This document shows positions 9,909 through 18,343 of a stretch of DNA of 64,000 nucleotides, one piece after another. The translations under genes were made by a program, and so were the position numbers. The stretch spans positions 1-64,000 of the forward strand of contig NZ_JODS01000022.1 of the NCBI RefSeq assembly GCF_000718025.1. Reading direction: 5' to 3'. Each line of letters opens with the position of its first letter. Positions within the stretch are counted from its first letter, which is position 1. Under the pieces are notes generated by a model. It saw nothing but the letters and a program-made list of their open reading frames with translations. It did not search any database and was not told where the DNA came from. The DNA is from Kitasatospora purpeofusca. GTDB taxonomy: Bacteria > Actinomycetota > Actinomycetes > Streptomycetales > Streptomycetaceae.

Positions 9909-9963
9909 AGCGTGCGCGGGGCACGCTTTCCCTGCTACAGTCATAAGCGTGCTCAAGGCACGC
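9909..9963. promoter_or_regulatory. twin palindromic operators for the MarR regulator
   Basis: Two inverted repeats share the same design, GCGTGC-N5-GCACGC. The first spans 9909-9927 with 7-bp arms and the second spans 9947-9963 with 6-bp arms. Their centres are 37 bp apart. They occupy the divergent promoter region of the MarR gene and the SnoaL-like gene, the classic position for MarR autoregulation. Confidence 0.7.
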
Positions 9964-10012
9964 ATTTCAGCAGGGTGTCGCAGGGACACCCGCCACCCCA
10001 CCGGAGGAACCC

Positions 10013-10441
10013 GTGAACGCCACCACCGCCGCCACCACCACCACCACCACCACCCGCACCGACATCCGCGCCGCCCTCACCGACCTCCTCCTCACCCCGG
10101 GCCTCGACCTCGACGAGGCCGCCGACCGGCACTTCGCCCCCGACTACCGCCAGCGCACCGACGGCAGCTGGGCGGACCGCACCGAGTTCCTCGCGCACAT
10201 CGCCCACCTGCGCACGGTCGTCGCCGGCGGATCGGTCGCGGTGCACGACGAGCTCGCCGACGGCGACCGCTACGCCGACCGGCACACCATGGAGGTCGTC
10301 AAGACGGACGGCTCCACCGTCCGGATGGAGGTCTACGTCTTCGCCGAGTTCGCCGCCGACGGCCGCTTCCGCCGCATCGAGGAGACCACCCTCATGCTCG
10401 AAGGCAGCGACGCCGACCGGAACCTCGGCAGCGCCCGCTGA
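10013..10441 (+). CDS. SnoaL-like / NTF2-fold protein
   Basis: Predicted 142-aa protein of the NTF2-like fold. After a short Thr-rich start (residues 2-18) come ALTDLLLTPGLDLDEAADRHF and the strand region FAPDYRQRTDGSW, then FLAHIAHLRTVV, HDELADGDRYADRHTMEV and VYVFAEFAADGRFRRIEETT. These are the helix and bent-sheet elements of SnoaL-type polyketide cyclases and steroid isomerase relatives. GTG at 10013 follows GGAGGA. It is probably controlled by the divergent MarR regulator through the twin palindromes. Its substrate cannot be told from sequence; many such proteins have no known reaction. Confidence 0.8.
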   Translation: MNATTAATTTTTTTRTDIRAALTDLLLTPGLDLDEAADRHFAPDYRQRTDGSWADRTEFLAHIAHLRTVVAGGSVAVHDELADGDRYADRHTMEVVKTDGSTVRMEVYVFAEFAADGRFRRIEETTLMLEGSDADRNLGSAR

Positions 10442-10462
10442 ACCGACCGGGCCCGGCGCAGG

Positions 10463-11626
10463 TCACCGGCGCCGCCCCACCGGCACCGAGGCCGCGGTCC
10501 CCGGCCCCGGTACCGTCTCCTCCCCCTCCACCGGACCGCGCCGGTCGGCGTAGACCGCCCAGAGCACCGAGACCAGGGGCACCGCGACCACCGCGCCGAT
10601 GACACCCGCCGCGATGCTGCCCGCGAGCACCGAGACGGCGACCACCACCGGGTGCAGGCTGACCGCCCTGCTCATCACCAGCGGGTGGAGCAGATGGCCC
10701 TCGATCTGCCCGATCACCACGATCAGCAGCAGCACGACGATCGCGATCACCGGCCCCCGGGCGGCCAGTGCCACCACCGAGGCGACCAGCATCGCGATCG
10801 GCGAGCCGACCAGCGGGACGAAGGAGGCGAAGAACTCCAGCACCGTCAACGGCAGGGCCAACGGCACGTCCAGGAAGTACAGGGCGATGCCGACCATCAC
10901 CGCGTTGGTCGCGGCGACGACGAAGATGCCCCGGGTGTAGCCGGCGAAGGTCCGCCAGGCGACCCGGCCGCCCCGGTCGAGGTGCTCCCCGGCGGCGGCC
11001 GGGAACTGGGCGGCGGTCCACCGCCACATCCGGTCCCCGGAGTGCAGGAAGAACACCGACATGAAGACCGCGAGCGCGGCCCCGGTCCCCACCTCGACCA
11101 GCCGCCCGGCGCCGCTGAGGGCCGTGCTGATCAGCGTCGAGCGGTGCTCGGAGACGAAGTCGGCGACCTTCCGCTGGAGGTCGTCGAAGGTCGAGGGATC
11201 GAGGCGGAGCGGCGCGCCCTCCAGCGCCCGCTCCAGCCGGTCCAGACCGCCCTGGAACTCCCGGTCCAGCCGGTCCACATCGGCCGCCACGGTCTCGCCG
11301 ATCAGCGCGAGCAGACCGGCCGGCACCAGGATCGCGACAGCCAGGCCGATCAGCACGGCGAACGGACGCGGGACGACCCGCCCGGCCAGATCGACCAGCG
11401 GCCGGACCACCGAGGTGATCACCAGCGCGAGGAAGGCGGCCAGCGTGATCAGGTGGAACCGCCCCAGCACCGTCAGCACCAGGTACGCGGCCACCGCGAC
11501 GACGAGCAGCCGCCAGGCGTAGTCGGACAGCCGGCGCAGCACGGGGCCAGCCCCGGTCGCCGGGCCGACCGCCTGGCCGGTGACCGACCCGGTCGGACGC
11601 CGCGGGCCGGGCCGCCTCACCGGCAT
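10463..11626 (-). CDS. AI-2E family transporter (PerM-like)
   Basis: Predicted 387-aa polytopic membrane protein. It opens with two hydrophobic helices (LLVVAVAAYLVLTVLG and LAAFLALVITSVVRPLVDL), has a long amphipathic region (residues about 115-185), and ends with the paired C-terminal helices typical of the family (VIAIVVLLLIVVIGQIEGHLLHPLVMSRAV, split here at residue about 310, then HPVVVAVSVLAGSIAAGVIGAVVAVPL). Q-x-E-G-H-x-L-x-P is a family signature. ATG at 11626 gives the normal length; longer frames add a non-membrane Arg-rich leader. Substrate is unknown; the AI-2 label is historical. Confidence 0.85.
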   Translation of the reverse strand: MPVRRPGPRRPTGSVTGQAVGPATGAGPVLRRLSDYAWRLLVVAVAAYLVLTVLGRFHLITLAAFLALVITSVVRPLVDLAGRVVPRPFAVLIGLAVAILVPAGLLALIGETVAADVDRLDREFQGGLDRLERALEGAPLRLDPSTFDDLQRKVADFVSEHRSTLISTALSGAGRLVEVGTGAALAVFMSVFFLHSGDRMWRWTAAQFPAAAGEHLDRGGRVAWRTFAGYTRGIFVVAATNAVMVGIALYFLDVPLALPLTVLEFFASFVPLVGSPIAMLVASVVALAARGPVIAIVVLLLIVVIGQIEGHLLHPLVMSRAVSLHPVVVAVSVLAGSIAAGVIGAVVAVPLVSVLWAVYADRRGPVEGEETVPGPGTAASVPVGRRR

Positions 11627-11834
11627 GCCGCACCGCCGCCGGGCGCGGGGCGCCGTCCGGGAAGTCCTCCGGTACTGCTGGGGTGCGAGAGCGGCATGAA
11701 CCCTGGATAGCGGGTGGAGCGGCCCGCGGGGTGTTCCCGCGCCGACGGGCACCCACCCGGCCGATCCGGCGGGCTCCGGTCCGGCCCGGCGGCTCCGGCG
11801 GCTCCGGCAGCTCCGTCCGCGGCAACGGCTCCGG

Positions 11835-11840
11835 TAGCTT
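11835..11840 (+). promoter_or_regulatory. -10 box of a probable leaderless promoter
   Basis: TAGCTT lies 6 bp before the ATG at 11847 with no ribosome binding site in between, so transcription probably starts at or near the start codon. Confidence 0.45.
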
Positions 11841-11846
11841 GGCGCC

Positions 11847-12551
11847 ATGATCACCGGTCACTCCCTGGCCACCCGTCTGCACGCGCTGGCGGCCCGCGTC
11901 CCGTTCGACCTCGCCGTCCGCCCCGGCCTCGGCGCCACCGGCCTCCCGTTCCCGGTACCGCCCGCCGAGCGCGAACTCCTGCACCACCTGGGCGGCTTCT
12001 CCGTCCCGCCGGTGGAGGTCCGCCTGACCGGCCACCCGCGTCAGCGGAGCAACCCCGCCCTGCCCGACCCGCGGTACATGGTGTCGGACGACGGCGGCGG
12101 CGGGCTCACCTGGGTGGACATCGCCCCCGACGGGACCTGGGGCCACGTGCTGATGCAGTACCGGGAGGGCGGACTGTACGTCCAGGCCCCCTCGCTCGCC
12201 GCCTGGCTGGACCGGCTGATCACCACCGCCGAGGACCTCGTCGACGAGGTCGGCTTCGAGGACGGCGTCCAGCCCTACGCCGACGAGTTCTGGGACGCCC
12301 TGCACCCCGACGGCCCCCGACTCCCGCTCCGCCCCGCACCTCTGCTCCGCGCCGCCGACGCCGACCCGGCCCTCTCCGGCCTGGCCCGACTCGTCCCCGA
12401 CAACGCCCTCCTCGCCGACCTCCGCGACGCCGCCCCCGGCAGCCACGCCCGCTTCGACCGCGACTGCGGCCCGCACCGCCTCCGCCGCGCGGCCGACGCC
12501 CCGGTGTTCGCCGCCGTCCCCTGGGACTGGCAGCACGACCGGCCGCGCTGA
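11847..12551 (+). CDS. hypothetical protein, possible SUKH/SMI1-like fold
   Basis: Predicted 234-aa soluble protein. The first 125 residues include HHLGGFSVPPVEVRL, WVDIAPDGTWGHVL and YVQAPSLAAWLDRLITT. That order, with strands ending in a short helix after APS, is reminiscent of SMI1/KNR4 (SUKH) proteins, many of which act as immunity proteins. The C-terminal third is Arg, Asp and Ala rich. There is no signal peptide or membrane segment. It is likely leaderless, with the -10 box TAGCTT just upstream. The first bases overlap the upstream region of the divergent AI-2E gene. Assignment is weak. Confidence 0.6.
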   Translation: MITGHSLATRLHALAARVPFDLAVRPGLGATGLPFPVPPAERELLHHLGGFSVPPVEVRLTGHPRQRSNPALPDPRYMVSDDGGGGLTWVDIAPDGTWGHVLMQYREGGLYVQAPSLAAWLDRLITTAEDLVDEVGFEDGVQPYADEFWDALHPDGPRLPLRPAPLLRAADADPALSGLARLVPDNALLADLRDAAPGSHARFDRDCGPHRLRRAADAPVFAAVPWDWQHDRPR

Positions 12552-12634
12552 ACGGCACCGAACACCCTTGCCCCTCACAACAGCCCGATTAGGCTTGCCC
12601 GGCCAGGACAGTGTTCGAACGAGGGGGGACCACC

Positions 12635-13009
12635 ATGTCGTACGCGATCGGTGCCAGGGTGAAGCTGACCAGGGACGTGCCGGTCACCGCCGACGGCAGG
12701 GCCGCCGGCCTCGGCGCCCCCGGCCCCCTCTCCCTCGCCGGAGGCCTGGTCGGCACCGTCACCGGCGCCGGCCCGGCCTCGGCCGGCACCACTGGCACCG
12801 CCGACGCCCTCCGCGCCAGCTTCGAGGAACAGGTCCGCGGCGCCCGCCTGGACAGCTTCGCAACCGCCCTGGTCGACGACCTCCGCCAACGCGTCATCGC
12901 CGCCACAGGCCCCGGCGCCGGATTCGCCCCCGGCACCGGCTACCGGGTCCGCTTCGACAACGGCTTCATCCTCGACGGCCTCGACGAATCCGCCCTGACC
13001 CCGGCCTGA
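12635..13009 (+). CDS. small conserved-looking hypothetical protein
   Basis: Predicted 124-aa soluble protein. Residues 1-40 are beta-rich with Gly turns (MSYAIGARVKLTRDVPV, then LAGGLVGTVTGAG), followed by a helix SFEEQVRGARLDSFATALVDDLRQRV and a closing strand YRVRFDNGFILDGLDE. The ends together resemble small SH3-like barrels. ATG at 12635 has GAGGGGGG at good spacing; a GTG at 12611 is a weaker alternative. No function can be named. Confidence 0.62.
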   Translation: MSYAIGARVKLTRDVPVTADGRAAGLGAPGPLSLAGGLVGTVTGAGPASAGTTGTADALRASFEEQVRGARLDSFATALVDDLRQRVIAATGPGAGFAPGTGYRVRFDNGFILDGLDESALTPA

Positions 13010-13269
13010 CCACCCACCCCGCTGCGCCCGGCCCGCCGTACCCCGCCCGCGACCGTCCGACGCCGACGGTGCGCCCGCCCGGGCCAGGATCCGCCCGGGC
13101 CCGCGCGCCGAGGCGCGGGACGGGGCAACGAGGGCGACACGCCGTGGTGGTGTCACTCGATGAGGTGACAGTGGAGGTCGGGGCCTGGTCATCGTGCGGA
13201 CGGGATTCCTAGGCTTGATGTGCCCGCTTCCTGACTGCTCGCCAGATCGACGCGTCCGGGGGGACGACC

Positions 13270-15975
13270 ATGTCCGATCACGCATCCGAGCCCGCCACCA
13301 CCGCCGGCCACCCGTCGTCCGCCGCTCCGGCAGCGGCAGTTGGCGTCCCGACCCCTGCCAATCCCCCGACCCCCTCGACCCCGACTCCCCCGACCCCGGC
13401 GGCCCCGACGGACCCTTCGCCCGTCCTGGCGCCGGCCTCGCGGCACATTCCCAAGGCCACCCTGGTCGCGCTGGACATCACGCCGCCGTCCGGTGGCCAG
13501 GCGCTGCTCAAGCACAGCTTCGCCCACCAACTCGCGCTGCGCCCGGGCGAGGTGGAGGCCGTCGCGCAGGCCGCCGGCCAACCCGGCGGAGCGGCGCTCG
13601 CCCGGCTGCTCGCCGGTTACGAGGAGGGCGCGGCGGAGCCTCCGGGGCCGGCGCCGTTCGCCGCAGTGCCGGTCGGCGAACTCGTCGCGTTCGGCCTCGC
13701 GGTCGCGCAGCTGCGGCGGAGCAGGAACGGGAACGGGAGCGGCGGGCAGGACGGGGACACACACGCCGACCGGGCCGTCCTCGCCGTCCAGAACCTGGTG
13801 TTCAACACCCGCTCCAGCCGGCTGAGCATGCTCAACCTGGAGCGCCTGGAGATGGCGCCGGCCGGCATCCAGCGCGGTGAGCTGATCGCCACCATCCCAC
13901 TGGCCCCGCTGGAGGAGACGGCCGTCACCCACAAGGAGTGGTCGGTCACCTCCCGGGAGTTCACCTCCATCGTGACGGACTCGCTGGAGAGCTACAGCGA
14001 GACGGGAGTCACCGACAACACCGAGCTCTCCCAGTCCACCGCCAGCCAGCAGCAGCACTCCAACCAGTTCAACATCACCGGCACCGTGTCCGGCGGCATT
14101 CCGGTGATCAACGGCTCGGCCTCGTCGGGGTTCACCGCCCAGGACAGCTCCTCCACCTCCGCGTCGGAGAGCCGCAAGCACGCCTCCGGGCTGACCCAGA
14201 AGGCGTCCTCGCGGGCCAAGCAGGAGCACAAGGTCACCATCTCCACCCTGACCGTCACCGGCACCGAGGAGACCACCACCCGGACGGTGAAGAACCCGAG
14301 CCAGACGCAGGCGGTCCGGATCGACTACTTCAGCCTGCTGCGCACCTGGCGGGTCCGGCTCTACCGGTACGGGCTGCGGGCGGCCTACGACATCGTGGTC
14401 CCGGAGCCCTCCGCCGCGATCCGCAAGGACTACGTCGAACTCGCCGCGCTGCGGGCCGCCCTCGGTCCGTTCGTCTTCAACCTGCCGCACGACGACATCA
14501 CCGACGACGTCCGCCCGGCGGACCAGGCGCCCGGGTTCCCGCCGAACCGCAAGCACTACCGCTACCTCGGCGATCTGTACGGCGTGCAGGTGCCCGATCC
14601 GCCCGAGGCCACCAAGGAGCTCTTCCCCAACGACAACGTGCCGGCCGGCGGCGGCTGGCACTTCTACCCGATGCGCTTCCGGATCGAGGACGGCTACGCG
14701 ATCTCGGCCGTGACGGCGGAGTTCCACCTCGGCATGCTCAGCGACAACCCGCGGATGCACTACGGCGTGGAGGGCAGCGGCTTCGAGAGGGACTCCGGGG
14801 ATCCCCTGCACGACGCCGTGGTGCTCAGCGACCCGCCGTACAACGCCTTCAAGGGCCGCACCGGCGAGCAGAACGTGCTGATCTTCCTCCATGACGTCGG
14901 GCCCGCCTGGGTGGGTCTGAAGGTCACCACCGCCCGGACGCCCGAGCTGTTCTCCCGCTGGCAGTCCCAGGTGTGGAACATGCTGCACGACGCCGCGCAG
15001 ACCAGGTACCTCGCCGAGCAGCAGGACATCGCCAACCGGATCTCCGCCCTGGAGGACCGCCTCGCCGGGGTGGACACCCTCACCCTGCGGCGCGAGGAGA
15101 ACGACGAGATCATGAAGTGCGTGCTCCGCCATCTCCTGGGCACCGAGTACGAGTTCATGGCCCCCGGCGCGGTGGACGCGCTCCGCGCGGCGGGCGTGGA
15201 CACCGCGCACGGCGCCGGGTTCGCGCCGGGGATGCTCCACCCGCCGGACGGCGCCTGGGCCGGGCTGAGGCGCCACGAGGACCTGGTCCGCTTCGTCAAC
15301 CAGGCCGTGGAGTGGGAGAACGTGGTGACCTTCCTCTACTCCTACTTCTGGGACGCCCCCGACTCCTGGGACTTCATCCGCCGCATCCGCCACCCCGACC
15401 CCACCCGGCAGGCCTTTCTGCGGGCCGGCGGCGCACGCATCGTGCTGACCATCCGCAAGGGCTGGGAGGACGCCTGGGTGCGCTTCTGCGAGGGCGGCTT
15501 CAAGGACGCCGACATCCCCGCCGACCACCCCTACCTGACCGTCGCGCAGGAGATCGCCGCCTACGACGACCGCTACTACCCCGGCATCCCGCCGGCCAAC
15601 CCGGGCCGCGGCACCGTCCGGATCGAGGACACCGTGAGCACCGAGTGCTCGGTCGTCATCGGGCCCAACCCGGCCAACCCCGCGCTGCCGGTGACCGTCC
15701 CGGTCACCTCCAGCCGGGGCTTCACCGTCGGCGCGCCGGTCGTGATCGACTCCACCCGCCACCGCGACCTCCAGGAGACCTGCACGGTCGTGGCGGTCCC
15801 CGACCCCGGCCGGCTGACCGTCGACCGGCTGCTGCACCGGCACGACGGCACCGTGACGCCGGTTCCCGTCGTCCAGCCCGGGGAGAAGGGCGAGCTGATC
15901 GCCGAGTGGAACGAGTACACCCCGTCCTCCGGCACCGACATTCAACTCAACACCAATCTCCCGCAGATGAGCTGA
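13270..15975 (+). CDS. large multidomain protein of unknown function
   Basis: Predicted 901-aa protein with no signal peptide or membrane segment. Residues 1-60 are Pro, Thr and Ala rich. Residues about 190-240 (LERLEMAPAGIQRGELIAT, then THKEWSVTSREFTSIVTDSL) lead into a low-complexity Ser, Thr and Gln segment (about 240-330), and then a beta-rich region. A helical stretch near 575-620 (RYLAEQQDIANRISALEDRL) looks like a coiled coil. Trp-rich segments follow (FLYSYFWDAPDSWDFIRRIR), and the last 110 residues form a beta-rich domain with ECSVVIGPNPANPALP. It is followed 30 bp on by a glycosidase-like gene, which suggests a two-gene unit. I do not recognise the family; a surface or contractile-particle-associated protein is conceivable but unproven. 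Confidence 0.7.
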   Translation: MSDHASEPATTAGHPSSAAPAAAVGVPTPANPPTPSTPTPPTPAAPTDPSPVLAPASRHIPKATLVALDITPPSGGQALLKHSFAHQLALRPGEVEAVAQAAGQPGGAALARLLAGYEEGAAEPPGPAPFAAVPVGELVAFGLAVAQLRRSRNGNGSGGQDGDTHADRAVLAVQNLVFNTRSSRLSMLNLERLEMAPAGIQRGELIATIPLAPLEETAVTHKEWSVTSREFTSIVTDSLESYSETGVTDNTELSQSTASQQQHSNQFNITGTVSGGIPVINGSASSGFTAQDSSSTSASESRKHASGLTQKASSRAKQEHKVTISTLTVTGTEETTTRTVKNPSQTQAVRIDYFSLLRTWRVRLYRYGLRAAYDIVVPEPSAAIRKDYVELAALRAALGPFVFNLPHDDITDDVRPADQAPGFPPNRKHYRYLGDLYGVQVPDPPEATKELFPNDNVPAGGGWHFYPMRFRIEDGYAISAVTAEFHLGMLSDNPRMHYGVEGSGFERDSGDPLHDAVVLSDPPYNAFKGRTGEQNVLIFLHDVGPAWVGLKVTTARTPELFSRWQSQVWNMLHDAAQTRYLAEQQDIANRISALEDRLAGVDTLTLRREENDEIMKCVLRHLLGTEYEFMAPGAVDALRAAGVDTAHGAGFAPGMLHPPDGAWAGLRRHEDLVRFVNQAVEWENVVTFLYSYFWDAPDSWDFIRRIRHPDPTRQAFLRAGGARIVLTIRKGWEDAWVRFCEGGFKDADIPADHPYLTVAQEIAAYDDRYYPGIPPANPGRGTVRIEDTVSTECSVVIGPNPANPALPVTVPVTSSRGFTVGAPVVIDSTRHRDLQETCTVVAVPDPGRLTVDRLLHRHDGTVTPVPVVQPGEKGELIAEWNEYTPSSGTDIQLNTNLPQMS

Positions 15976-16005
15976 GCCGGCGGAAGCCGAGCGTTGGAGG
16001 TCCTG

Positions 16006-17151
16006 ATGGAGGTCGGGGTCAACTACCCCTGGATGCGCAACGACCCGATCACCATCGGGCCCAACATCCACGAGAAGGGCAGACCGCATCCGTGGCAGGC
16101 GGCCAGCTCCGGCCTGGACCGGAACCTGGCCACGCTGCGCGGCCTCGGCGTCACCGTGGTGCGGATGTGGCTGATGGCGCACGGCGTCAACTACGACGGC
16201 ACCGTCTTCTGCGTCAGCGCCCTCAACGGCGCTGCCCGCTGGCGTTTCGAACCACCGCAACGGATCCATCCGAAGTTCCTCGACGACGTGGAGGAGCTCC
16301 TGGTGAAGTGCGAGAAGGCGGACATGCGGATCATCCCGGTCCTCCTCGACTTCGGCTTCTTCGACGAGCCGGAGGCCTGGTCGCTGAAGTACTTCGGCCC
16401 CGGGCCGCCCACCCCCACCGACCTCAACTACGGCCGCGGCCGGCGGGCCGTGGCCGAGGACCGGAACCTCCGGGCGACCTTCGTCAACGGCACCGTCAAG
16501 CCGCTGGTCGCGGCGATCGCCAAGCACCGCAAGGTCGTTCACGCCGTGGACGTCGTCAACGAGCCGTACTGGTGCGTCAGCCCGATCACGGGCGACCTCT
16601 TCGGCCAGTACGTCAATCAGGACGCACTCACCGCGCTCATGCGGGACTGCGTCGCGGCCGTGGAGGCGGCCGGTCTGCCGTCCACCGTCGGGCACCGCTT
16701 CCACCGGGACATCGCCAACGTCTTCGGCAGCGTCAAGGTGACCCGCCCGCAGTTCCACTACTACGCCTCGCTCCGGGGGGTGGACGCCCTGCCGGTGCTG
16801 TCCGGCCTGAGCGGCCCGCGCCCGTTCCTCGGCGAGTTCGGCTGCATCACCGCCGGGGAGCTGGACGCCCTGCAACGGGACGCCGCCGCCCGCGGCGACA
16901 AGGTGGTGCTCGACCAGATCGGACCGATGCGCCGCACCCAGAACCCCTGGCCGGTCCTCCAGCAGTCCCGAAAGACCCAGGCACCGGGCGCCGTCCTCAC
17001 CGAACGCCTCGACTGGCTCGCCGACTTCGGCTACGAACTGGCGCTGGTCTGGCCCAATGCCGTCCTCCCCGACCCCAGCCGCGAGGACCTCAAGTTCGAC
17101 GCCCTGCGGCGCTCCCAGATCGCGGAGTTCACCCGGCGCCGCCCCAACTGA
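16006..17151 (+). CDS. GH5-like (clan A) glycoside hydrolase without signal peptide
   Basis: Predicted 381-aa TIM-barrel hydrolase. LATLRGLGVTVVRMW (residues 41-55) is the Leu-Gly-x-x-x-Arg strand of clan A enzymes. VDVVNEPYW places the acid/base Glu at residue 186 in an Asn-Glu-Pro motif, and RPFLGEFGC places the nucleophile Glu at residue 277. HYY at 251-253 is the expected aromatic strand. No export signal is seen, so it acts in the cytoplasm or leaves by another route. GGAGG lies 5 bp before ATG at 16006, preferred over a TTG at 15994. Only 30 bp separate it from the 901-aa gene, so they are probably cotranscribed. Substrate is unknown (cellulase or mannanase type). Confidence 0.8.
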   Translation: MEVGVNYPWMRNDPITIGPNIHEKGRPHPWQAASSGLDRNLATLRGLGVTVVRMWLMAHGVNYDGTVFCVSALNGAARWRFEPPQRIHPKFLDDVEELLVKCEKADMRIIPVLLDFGFFDEPEAWSLKYFGPGPPTPTDLNYGRGRRAVAEDRNLRATFVNGTVKPLVAAIAKHRKVVHAVDVVNEPYWCVSPITGDLFGQYVNQDALTALMRDCVAAVEAAGLPSTVGHRFHRDIANVFGSVKVTRPQFHYYASLRGVDALPVLSGLSGPRPFLGEFGCITAGELDALQRDAAARGDKVVLDQIGPMRRTQNPWPVLQQSRKTQAPGAVLTERLDWLADFGYELALVWPNAVLPDPSREDLKFDALRRSQIAEFTRRRPN

Positions 17152-17171
17152 TCCCGCCGCGTTCGCCGTTC

Positions 17172-17203
17172 GTGCCCCACCCCCGGACGGAGGGGCGGGG
17201 CAC
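17172..17203. terminator. hairpin between convergent genes
   Basis: Arms 17172-17183 and 17192-17203 pair at 11 of 12 positions around an 8-base loop. It lies between the ends of the glycosidase gene (17151) and the scramblase-like gene (17238), so it can serve both strands. There is no T run. Confidence 0.6.
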
Positions 17204-17237
17204 GGACAACGACGGGTTGCGGTCGTTGCGGTCGTGA

Positions 17238-17960
17238 CTAGCCGAGGCCGCGGGCGTCCTGCTTCAGCGCGGTGTCCACGGTCAGCGCGGTCGCCACGAC
17301 CAGGCTGAGCAGCGGGTCGGAGAGCGGGCGGTGGATCTGGAGCACGTAGTTGTCGGCCGTGGTGAACATCGTCTTCGCCAGGCCCTCCCAGGTCTTGGTG
17401 ATCCGGGCGATCTCGGTGTCCGTCTCGTCGACGATGGAGAAGTTCCAGGCCCGCCAGTTCTCGGCCTTGACGGCGCCGACCTTCTGCCCGCCGACCTCCA
17501 GCGCGAAGTTGATCTTCCCGATCGCGTTCTGCTGAACGATCTGGCCGACCTCCTGGCCGTTCGGAAGCTGCACGATCACCCGCGACTTGATGAACTTCGC
17601 CGGGCGGGTCAGCAGCAGCACCGGGGCGCCGTTCGCGTCCCGGATCTCCAGCTTGTGGGTCAGGTACTGGTCGAGCGAGGTGAGCAGCCGTATCGCCTTG
17701 CGCAGCGCGCCCTGACCGACCTGGACCACCGAGCCCAGCGTGGCACCGCTCTGGTCGAAGACCGCGTACTCGTTGGTGAGCTCGATCAGCTTGGCCTTCT
17801 GGTTCACCACCAGAACGGGCTCGGAGAAGAGGGTGCCGCCGCCACCGGTGACCGGTCCGACGCCCGCCTGCTTCTGCACCTGGCGCTGCACCTTGGCGGA
17901 GTCGCCGGCCGGAGCGGCCGGCTGCCCGGGGAAACCGGGAGTGTTCGTGTTCTGGGACAT
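17238..17960 (-). CDS. phospholipid scramblase-related / LURP-one-like protein
   Basis: Predicted 240-aa protein. Residues 1-45 are Gln, Pro and Gly rich. The tubby/scramblase-like beta barrel follows: LFSEPVLVVNQKAKLIELT, EYAVFDQSGATLGSVVQV, LEIRDANGAPVLLLTRP, then VIVQLPNGQEVGQI. The C-terminal hydrophobic helix LLSLVVATALTVDTAL closes it, the usual ending for scramblase-like proteins. Biochemical role is uncertain; actinobacterial members are uncharacterised as far as I know. ATG at 17960 is preceded by TAGCCT 7 bp upstream and no ribosome site, so the message is probably leaderless. Confidence 0.85.
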   Translation of the reverse strand: MSQNTNTPGFPGQPAAPAGDSAKVQRQVQKQAGVGPVTGGGGTLFSEPVLVVNQKAKLIELTNEYAVFDQSGATLGSVVQVGQGALRKAIRLLTSLDQYLTHKLEIRDANGAPVLLLTRPAKFIKSRVIVQLPNGQEVGQIVQQNAIGKINFALEVGGQKVGAVKAENWRAWNFSIVDETDTEIARITKTWEGLAKTMFTTADNYVLQIHRPLSDPLLSLVVATALTVDTALKQDARGLG

Positions 17961-17967
17961 GGCGGGC

Positions 17968-17973
17968 AGGCTA
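17968..17973 (-). promoter_or_regulatory. -10 box of a probable leaderless promoter
   Basis: On the minus strand TAGCCT ends 7 bp before the start codon at 17960, with no Shine-Dalgarno sequence between, matching the leaderless layout seen at 2950 and 11847. Confidence 0.5.
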
Positions 17974-18167
17974 GGCCCAAACCTCCCCGGCCAGCCAGAT
18001 CATTCACCCGCCCCCGGCCCGCCCGGAGCGCCGCATGGTGCGCATGACCTGCGGATTCGACCACTGCGAGCGCCAGTTGACCACCTCCTGGCGGGCACCG
18101 GTGTGGCCGATGTCACACCCGGGACACCGGCGTCGGACCGGACCGGGCCTCAACCGCCGGGCCGGTC

Positions 18168-18215
18168 GGGCCCGGTGGACGGCGATCAGATCGCGGTACC
18201 GGGCGTCCCGGAAAT
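18168..18215 (-). pseudogene. decayed 3'-end fragment of a GH1 beta-glucosidase
   Basis: On the minus strand this stretch reads ARYRDLIAVHRARPAR, close to the C-terminus of the intact GH1 gene at 35812 (YAWYRDLVAAHRARLPR). By eye the DNA agrees at about 34 of 42 positions. The rest of the enzyme is absent. It lies in a 380-bp region (17961-18343) with no other recognisable gene, though the same frame continues into NWRSQWSNPQVMRTM, which looks partly coding. It may be a relic of a rearranged copy. Confidence 0.4.
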
Positions 18216-18343
18216 GAGGATTTCCGGCAGAAGCCGAATCCCTTTCCCGGCCGGTGGCTCTTATGGACGGGTCCGGCAGCCGTGGGGCACCGTCCGCGCG
18301 CCGCCAGTGTTCCCGCCGTTGCCCGACCACCGAGGAGCTCCTG

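Noticed and set aside
10392..12578. Long minus-strand frame joining the AI-2E and hypothetical genes
   Set aside because: Most of it is antisense to the plus-strand gene at 11847 or out of frame with the transporter, whose membrane helices lie in another frame.
13140..13165. Operator-like dyad before the 901-aa gene
   Set aside because: Only 5-bp arms with an 8-bp gap; too weak to support.
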